From positions 620,001 through 684,000 of the forward strand of contig MBPM02000016.1 of the NCBI GenBank assembly GCA_001695595.3: DNA of 64,000 bases, written 5' to 3'. Source of the stretch: Plasmopara viticola. Its lineage: Eukaryota > Oomycota > Peronosporomycetes > Peronosporales > Peronosporaceae. Under the pieces are notes generated by a model, which did not search any database, was not told where the DNA came from, and worked only from the letters and a program-made list of their open reading frames with translations. This document shows, piece by piece, positions 57,830-64,000 of this stretch (position 1 is the first letter of the stretch; each line of letters starts with the position of its first letter). A program made the position numbers and the translations under genes.

Positions 57830-58840
57830 TCAACTACATCTTCACTTTTGAAAAATTGCACTCGCGAGCAACCCGCTAAAATAAGGATACTTTTTAAGAA
57901 CAACAAACGGATCTATTTTAGTAGTACCGCCATATGCCGAATAATGTTCTCATTATCTCTTCGAGAGCTTTGTTTTTGAACTTGGGAAGAAGCCGTCATT
58001 AATTTTCCAATAAAGTTCCCAATTTTAATCGTGAATATGATCCTATGACCTCGACTGCTGCTTGGACTTTTACTTTATGGATAATTAACCTCAAAGATTG
58101 CTTTCCATTGACAGAATCCAGATCGCTATTGCCAATACTACTGTACAAACAAATCACATTAATAAGGATGTGATTTTTACTTCTACGAATTTACATAAAA
58201 AGTTGCTATTTTTATGTTAAACATAGTCCAGTTAGTACTTTTGTTTTAGATGCATTTACATCTCTAACGACTCAAAGCACTAGCTGAAAGGCACACGCTC
58301 TCGAATACTTTGCTACTCTGTCGTCTATGAAAATTACAAGCTACGCAAGTGTATTGGTATTGGCTAACGTTTGTTCAAGCAGGGAAGTCGCCAAGCGATC
58401 GCTCTTTACTGCTCTTGATTAACAAAGCTTGAGAGATGATTTTGATGTGACGAGAGGTAGATCTTATTTTTGGTCAATATTGAAACCAAGAGTTTATGTT
58501 GCGCCGTTGCTGCATTTGCCATCGTATGACGAGCATAATTTTCCTTGTATCAAGTTGCTAAATATCTTGCATTACTTAGGAACAATCTCAACTCAAACAA
58601 ATATGTGCGGTCATGTTGACGTCAACAAACATCAATTACAAAGATATTTAGTAACTGCTGGTACTGCCAACGTTGTTGCGCCTGCGAAATTAGCTACTGA
58701 CTACTTACTTTTGGCATAATTATCGAGAGCAAACACCAGAGCTTGGTATGTTTGGTTGCGGCAAAACATATTTTCCTCCACCTGCCTTTAATTATGCATC
58801 GGCTGATTTTTGCCGTCACTATGTCAATAAATTTTGAATA
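57830..58840 (+). pseudogene. Major capsid protein of viral element, copy 2, decayed and shortened
   Basis: Nucleotide matches to copy 1 include the TGGGAAGAAGC region (57984), ACTGTACAAACAAATCA (58140) and AAGCGATCGCTC (58394). A plus-strand frame at 58429-58719 contains YLVTAGTANVVAPAKLATDY, the counterpart of TTGTTGVVAPTTIATL in copy 1. The second half of the capsid gene is missing, and the region ends at about 58840 in CRHYVNKF. Multiple stops. Confidence 0.5.
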
Positions 58841-58889
58841 TCGGTTTGCGTTTTCTTTGTTGGTGATATGGTAAAAGATGTCGCGACCT

Positions 58890-60560
58890 AATCAATAAAA
58901 GGAATGTCATCGAAGTCGAGATCGGAGAAGTTTACATCGTCGACAAGAATGTTTTTGGCGACGAGCACTTGCATCGGCTATCATTAATTTCGATAATCAA
59001 TAAAAACTTTTGATTGTCAAGATTACATAACTTGCGTAGTCATCGAGATCAGTATTTTAGACTCTTTGCGTGCGATCCTCAGTGACATAAAGCTTAATTA
59101 GCTTGGTCGCGAAGCGATCGTTCGAGTCAAAGGCTTTGCCAATCAACGAATGGCCTTACTGCTCAATCTAACACTATTCGGCAGAGCAAACTATCAAATT
59201 TACTCGACCAAGCCTTCAACTCACATCAACGGACATACAAGACTACTATGAGGACGAATTATTAAATCTTTAAAATGTCAAACGGTTAACTTTCGCCACA
59301 TTCATGCGTGCCTATTTAAACACAGTCTTAATCGTCTTTACATGCGGCTTCTGGAACAGATAGACGGGATCCTCCGAAGAGAAGCGAAACAAAGCAGCAT
59401 TACCCTCAGATAGGACAAACTTGATGTGATTGAGCTATCTATCAACCAGCATTTGATCGATAACATACTTCGGATCATATTCAGGGATAAATCCATTTGA
59501 AAGCTCAAAACCACAAGGATCGTGTTCTTGTAGACAGTAAGTAGAAGGCCCGTTCGAATATACCTTTGCGGATTTGTGTATTACCAAACACCCGAACGCT
59601 TATTTTCTGCAGGACAAGTATTCACTCAAACTTGAGACTATCTATGTGATACGAATGCCATCTTCTTGAGCTTTTCGAACTGATTCGAACTCCATCACAT
59701 CCATCTCTTTGTCTGCAATTTCAAAGCTTGGTGTTGTGATTCTTAACACCAAGCTTTGGCAGGTCGTTGCTACCCATTCATGCATGGGTTTGTCGAATCA
59801 GTAGTGCCAGCTTTAATATATCAATTATCATGTTGCCCAATGAGGACAAAATGTATGAATCGACTTCTTTACCTTCGCGAATTACACTTTAGTCTATAAG
59901 CATCATGACATAAACAAATCTTCTTTCAATGATCTCCTAGATATAATTTCCACTTGTTATTTCTTTAGCATAATCACCAGTCTATGCCTCGGCTTTCAAG
60001 ATATGCCGAAGTCTTGTCTTATCCTTTTGTTCAGGTGCTATCTCCTCGACCACTTCTTCAGAAGGTTGCTCACACGGACTCGCGCGCTCAAATATCTCCA
60101 AGAAAGACTAGTCTAGGCATTGAATATGAGGTACGTCTCCATCATCATTGCTGCTAGAGACGTCGCTATTGTAGTCATCATGCATCCACGAGTTATCGCG
60201 CAATTTCGTGTAAAAAGCAGCTGACGTCACCAAAAGCGAGAAAATCATGCTCTGAGCATGTTCCTCCAGCTTGTACCGATTTGTATGACACCTAATGGCA
60301 ACCGTGACTTCTTCATTATTGGCATAACCTTATGTCATATTCGTCAAGTAGGTTAACAATTTTTTTCAAATCTAAGTTGTACGTCTTTCCATATGCCGCG
60401 TGATTTCGACGGTCGATCTTTGCTGTTTGAAGCTTTTGTTTACTTCAACATTCGAGAAACGACGAGCGTGGCGCTGATGTATCAACATCCTTAGATACGA
60501 CTGGGATGTTGACTTGTATACGAAATTAATCTCTTTCCTGGGCAATATTAGTACGGATTG
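58890..60560 (-). pseudogene. D5-like helicase-primase region of viral element, copy 2, decayed
   Basis: Minus-strand DNA homologous to 17473-19160. Shared stretches are TTGTCAAGATTACATAA (59016) with the GATC...GTGCGATC following, and the CATATGCCGC...TTGTTTACTTC...TTCGAGA block (60390-60450). Reading frames are more broken than in copy 1. Here the block follows the capsid gene, whereas in copy 1 it precedes the protease. Confidence 0.55.
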
Positions 60561-61569
60561 GATGCTTATATATTAGATGCTGACCACATACTACTCTGCT
60601 CGCCGTTTCGTTTGATGAAAATGTTTTATTATTTATTTATTTTTCCCTCATGTCACGTTTCGGAGAGCGGAAGTCACAATACCGAATTGTCCTTCGAGTA
60701 TTGCACTAGATGCCAATTTTCGAGATCTATCATTTTTGTAAGCTATTGTAGAACGCTTTAGGTAGTTATGCGTGAGTCACCACTTATCGGTATTTTAAAT
60801 GTTTTCTTATAAAAAGGTATAGGGGCACATACGATATGGTACACAACAAAGTCTTTATTTGTACGCATAGATATAGATAAATTTTAAGAGATCTCCGAAA
60901 TCAATTTGACATTTTAGATAGGAAATGAAGGAAACGAGTGACTTAAGTCGATGGAGGATGCCTTCTATACCCTTTCACACTGTGCTTGCCGGTGAGGTCA
61001 TCCGGTAAGTGCGAATGATCTTCTTGATGTCGTGCACTGCAAAAGCTTCGATTGCCGAGGCTGGACGAAGGCGCCCATCAGCAGGTGCGTTCTAATTGAC
61101 TTCATCGAACAAAAGGCTACATAGCCATCGCACAGAACGAACAACTCGGAAAGAATATACTTGAGATGTACTCACGCGTTATGTAATCATGCTGACACAG
61201 GGCTGACGCCTCCACAACAAGTTTTATGCGTACTTTACTCGTCGTCGCTTCCCATTGATAGCGCTAATTGATCTCCATCAAAAGTGTCGTAGTTGTTCAT
61301 CACGAAGGTGTCGAGTTGCTCGCTACCTTACTTCCTCTCTACCATTGCCACAGACGTATTGGTGACGTAATTAAGAGGCATATTCGATCCCATGGTCAAA
61401 CTGACTAGCAAATTTGCGATCTCTTGCTGATTGGTGCTGGTTCGATAGAGCTAATACTTGCGCTATTTCACCGATGAAGCATAATATAAGCGCGAGTTTG
61501 TGGGATTCGCTGCATAACAAGCCTTGACGTTCTGTTATTACGAAATCACATCAAGTTGCACTTAAGGAG
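60561..61569. other. Right flank of viral copy 2 and a coding-like fragment
   Basis: A GAGTCACC motif at 60774-60781 and CTTATAAAAAGGTATAGG at 60808-60825 recall 19.3-19.5 kb and may mark the element's end. On the minus strand, 61505-61235 reads NQQEIANLLVSLTMGSNMPL, TNTSVAMVE and MNNYDTFDGDQLALSMGSDD with three internal stops, a pseudogene of an unknown family next to the 3' end of the SET gene. Confidence 0.4.
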
Positions 61570-63942
61570 CTAACGTTCCTTGATGCCGACCACGCCCGAG
61601 TTGTTGTCATCATCGTCTTCGACGGGTGCAGTCTCCTTGCTAGATCCAATGCGAGCCTGACTCCAATCCGGTATAACTCCGCTATAGCCGTAATCAAAGA
61701 ACAATTCGTCACCAGCTTTAATGTCTTGGTTCGCGTAAATCCCGATACGGTGGTCACCATTCACAAGCATGATTCTGGCAAAACATTTGGGAGCACTTGA
61801 GTCGTGATTTGCAAACTTGCTCTTATTGCCTTTGCGAGTAGCATCCACAACTGAGTCTTCCGTTAAATCGAACAGAAAACTAATTGTTGTCTTGTCATAG
61901 ACATTACCACGCCGTTCAGCTTCATCTTGAGACAGTAGCGAACCCGTGTACTCGTACATGAAATCGCCCATTTTAACGTTTTCTAAAGCAAATGCTCCCC
62001 AACCATGAGTTTCTGAAGCAGAAACGCCAATTTTGCTCATCTGACCGCGCATAATATTGACGTTACCGCAGATTTTGAGCTGTGAAACAGATTTATCTCT
62101 GCTTTCCTCGTCAGCCACAACCACAGGAAGTTCGCAGGCACCACACGAGATACAGACGTCAGGATCACATTCTCGTGCGGCATAGTAACACGGACACGCA
62201 GAAGTTCGGCACTGACCGACCTCACAATGGCATCCTGGAAAACGATTAGAGCAATCTGGAGAGCAGCCACAAGACTTTTCACAATAGTGATCACGACGCA
62301 TGCATGAACAGAGCGCTGAATCGCAAGACCCTCCATCATGGTTACACGGAGTATATTCATGATTTGCACCGCGGTCTTTCATTCGCTGGGACCGCGTGCG
62401 TCGGAGATGTTCGAAGCTGTTTCCCACTGCACCATTGCTTCTCTCACAATTTTGCCCATGAAAGTCACTGCGGAGTGAACACGATTTTCCAAGACTCTTC
62501 TGGGTTACGTGTTTACATGTCCGAAAAAAGTCAGCGACTTCTGAGCAGTCTCGTGTGGCAATCAATGCCGCTAAAGCGCATGGATTAAGTCCACAGCATT
62601 TCTCCAATTGATTAAGCAGTGCTACTTCTGAATCTTCCCACCACATGTCTTTCTTTTTTTTTGAGCCATTCGATTCTCCATCGTTAAATGTACGAGAGAC
62701 ATGCTTTGAGCAGTGAGGTCCGCAGCACATGTCAATCGATAGCAATTTTATCTTTTTGTCATGAATCAAAGCTTGATAAACTCCGTCAAAGCCCAGATAT
62801 TCCGACACGTCCGATGTCTTAAAACGAGTCAGCTTTTTCGACCGAATCGCTCTCAGCCTTGATGAAGCCTTCGTGCATGCGGCCGTATGAGCTCGCACAG
62901 ACCTTCGATTTAATTCACCTCCACCGTCTTGACCAGGTCTTTGCGATTGCTCCTCTTTGTCAGTGTTATCAATAATAGTCTTGATCTCAGACAGTGGCTC
63001 CTTCAATCCAAACGGTTGTTCGTCATCTATCTCGTCGTCTACATCATCCTTTAAAATATCATCTGCTAGTTGTTCTACTTCAACGCGCCGCCATAATTTA
63101 GTAGCAGCCTTTACGAGTGGGTAACTTGGATCCACACGAACTTTCGGCACAGGTTGGCCACGACCATGATTTCGGCAATTGTAAATACAACAACGACGGC
63201 AGAAAAATTCTTGATACTTTAGTGCCAGATCTCCATATCGTCCAGACGAAGCGTGTCGTAACCCTGTACTGTCGCCTTGAACGTAGTTTGATAGTATATG
63301 AGCTGGGACTGGCTGTAATCTTTTATACAATTTCGCGTCGTCTTGTACTGCTAAGTCCTTTAAAGCGCCAAGCGCGTGCCCAACGTTTTTGTTTATATGT
63401 TGCTGCGCTTCCACTTCAAACAATTGTTTGTACAACTTTGCTCGAGTAAGACGAGCTAAGATATCGGAATAGCTCGCAAAAGGCTGTGTGAAAGCCCCGC
63501 ATCGCCGAAGTGCCTCAAAAACAGCCTGATCCCCTCCACATGCACAAATAACGTATCGCAAGACATACTCATTAACTTCGTTATCCATTCCAGCAAGAGT
63601 GACCTTAGATAATCCCATGCTCGGAAACTGGGGTCCCTTGTCCTTGATTGTGTCGGGGCTAAACTGTGGCACAAAACGGATAATTGGATCATCATCGACA
63701 CGGTGCGTTCCTTTCGAAAGCATACACGTTGTGGAGCGTGGAATTGGGGCAACTTTGCTAAGGTACGTTACTACTTCAGGATAGATATGCCCAAAGTTAC
63801 CAGTATCGGTCTTTCCAACCAAGTAGTTAAATCTTTTTTCACCTTGATGTGCGAGCTGAGTTTCTCGGCAAAGTCTTTGCGCCGCAATTGTTTTCAGCCG
63901 GGAATTGTGCAATGGCATTCCTATTGACCGCAGCTTTACCAC
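61570..63942 (-). CDS. E(z)/EZH-type SET-domain histone methyltransferase
   Basis: One open frame of 790 codons, numbered from a GTG at 63942; it stays open upstream and the first in-frame ATG is codon 9 (63918), so the true start or an upstream exon may lie beyond the window. Features: an MCSS-like segment FFCRRCCIYNCRNHG (246-260); an acidic linker (about 296-310); a SANT-like helical region (about 436-474); a cysteine-rich CXC domain (530-605, CDSALCSCMRRDHYCEKSCGC); and the SET domain (636-752) with HGWGAFA, YEYTGSLLSQDEAERRG, VVDATRKGNKSKFANH and ELFFDYGYS. This is the catalytic subunit of Polycomb repressive complex 2, trimethylating histone H3 Lys27 in the nucleus. The usual NHS(x)2-3PNC loop reads NHDSSAPKC, with Asp for Ser and one extra residue. 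All other core motifs are intact. Confidence 0.92.
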   Translation of the reverse strand: MVKLRSIGMPLHNSRLKTIAAQRLCRETQLAHQGEKRFNYLVGKTDTGNFGHIYPEVVTYLSKVAPIPRSTTCMLSKGTHRVDDDPIIRFVPQFSPDTIKDKGPQFPSMGLSKVTLAGMDNEVNEYVLRYVICACGGDQAVFEALRRCGAFTQPFASYSDILARLTRAKLYKQLFEVEAQQHINKNVGHALGALKDLAVQDDAKLYKRLQPVPAHILSNYVQGDSTGLRHASSGRYGDLALKYQEFFCRRCCIYNCRNHGRGQPVPKVRVDPSYPLVKAATKLWRRVEVEQLADDILKDDVDDEIDDEQPFGLKEPLSEIKTIIDNTDKEEQSQRPGQDGGGELNRRSVRAHTAACTKASSRLRAIRSKKLTRFKTSDVSEYLGFDGVYQALIHDKKIKLLSIDMCCGPHCSKHVSRTFNDGESNGSKKKKDMWWEDSEVALLNQLEKCCGLNPCALAALIATRDCSEVADFFRTCKHVTQKSLGKSCSLRSDFHGQNCERSNGAVGNSFEHLRRTRSQRMKDRGANHEYTPCNHDGGSCDSALCSCMRRDHYCEKSCGCSPDCSNRFPGCHCEVGQCRTSACPCYYAARECDPDVCISCGACELPVVVADEESRDKSVSQLKICGNVNIMRGQMSKIGVSASETHGWGAFALENVKMGDFMYEYTGSLLSQDEAERRGNVYDKTTISFLFDLTEDSVVDATRKGNKSKFANHDSSAPKCFARIMLVNGDHRIGIYANQDIKAGDELFFDYGYSGVIPDWSQARIGSSKETAPVEDDDDNNSGVVGIKER

Positions 63943-64000
63943 ATCAGTAATACCATAAGACCTACATCAACTTCACGAATCACGTACCGACAAGTGTGCT

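Noticed and set aside
53710..60830. Reading viral copy 2 as an active virus or transposon
   Set aside because: Every recognised gene has stops, frameshifts or missing catalytic residues, so it is a relic.
1..64000. tRNA, rRNA or CRISPR features
   Set aside because: No sequence with convincing tRNA A and B boxes, no rRNA-like stretch and no regularly spaced short repeats were seen; CRISPR is not expected in a eukaryote.

Overview
The window reads as nuclear DNA of an oomycete, probably a Peronosporales species (Phytophthora or downy mildew type). Reasons: intron-poor housekeeping genes with short GT-AG introns, Crinkler (CRN) effector relics, an oomycete-style WRKY19-like zinc-repeat protein, and long stretches of decayed transposons. 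Small gene islands at the edges and near 46-50 kb are separated by repeat-derived, mostly non-coding DNA.

Left island (1-8.3 kb): the N-terminal 856 codons of a chromodomain-SNF2 chromatin remodeler with an unusual N-terminus (PDZ, AP2/ERF-like and QLQ domains ahead of two chromodomains), on the minus strand and running off the window. Next to it is an acidic low-complexity protein. Then comes an eight-exon gene for TFIIF beta (RAP30), divergent from a two-exon uroporphyrinogen-III synthase, and a two-exon gene for a 50-residue protein. Middle island (46.5-50.1 kb): a TFIIS-N/TND-like helical protein, a PH-PX-like lipid-binding protein, and an unrecognised basic protein. Right edge (61.6-63.9 kb): an E(z)/EZH-type SET-domain histone methyltransferase. 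A WRKY19-like gene stands alone at 36.3-37.3 kb. Two chromatin regulators (CHD-like and EZH-like) therefore bracket the window, which may be coincidence.

The most interesting content is in the 'junk'. Two decayed copies of what I read as a polinton-like virus (PLV)/virophage-type DNA element are integrated at about 13.6-23.2 kb and 53.7-60.8 kb. Both contain recognisable remains of a D5-like superfamily 3 helicase-primase, an adenain/Ulp1-like cysteine protease, a double-jelly-roll-type major capsid protein (MCP), a GIY-YIG nuclease and a short virion-like protein. All are broken by stops, frameshifts or loss of catalytic residues. The two copies confirm each other by homology but differ in gene order. 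GAGTCACC-rich clusters near the outer ends may mark element termini. One copy carries a nearly identical 204-bp direct repeat on both sides of its protease-capsid module, and a decayed CRN effector with a kinase-like C-terminus lies right beside it.

Other relics: a LINE C-terminus (9.4-10.0 kb), an ERMP1-like M28 peptidase pseudogene broken by an inversion with a second inverted copy of its 3' end 15 kb away, Ty3/gypsy pol and gag scraps (41.6-43.8 kb), and a second CRN relic (50.3-51.3 kb). Long stretches (26.9-36.3, 37.3-41.6 and 43.8-46.5 kb) hold nothing I can name. Family assignments come from reading motifs by eye; no database search was possible.
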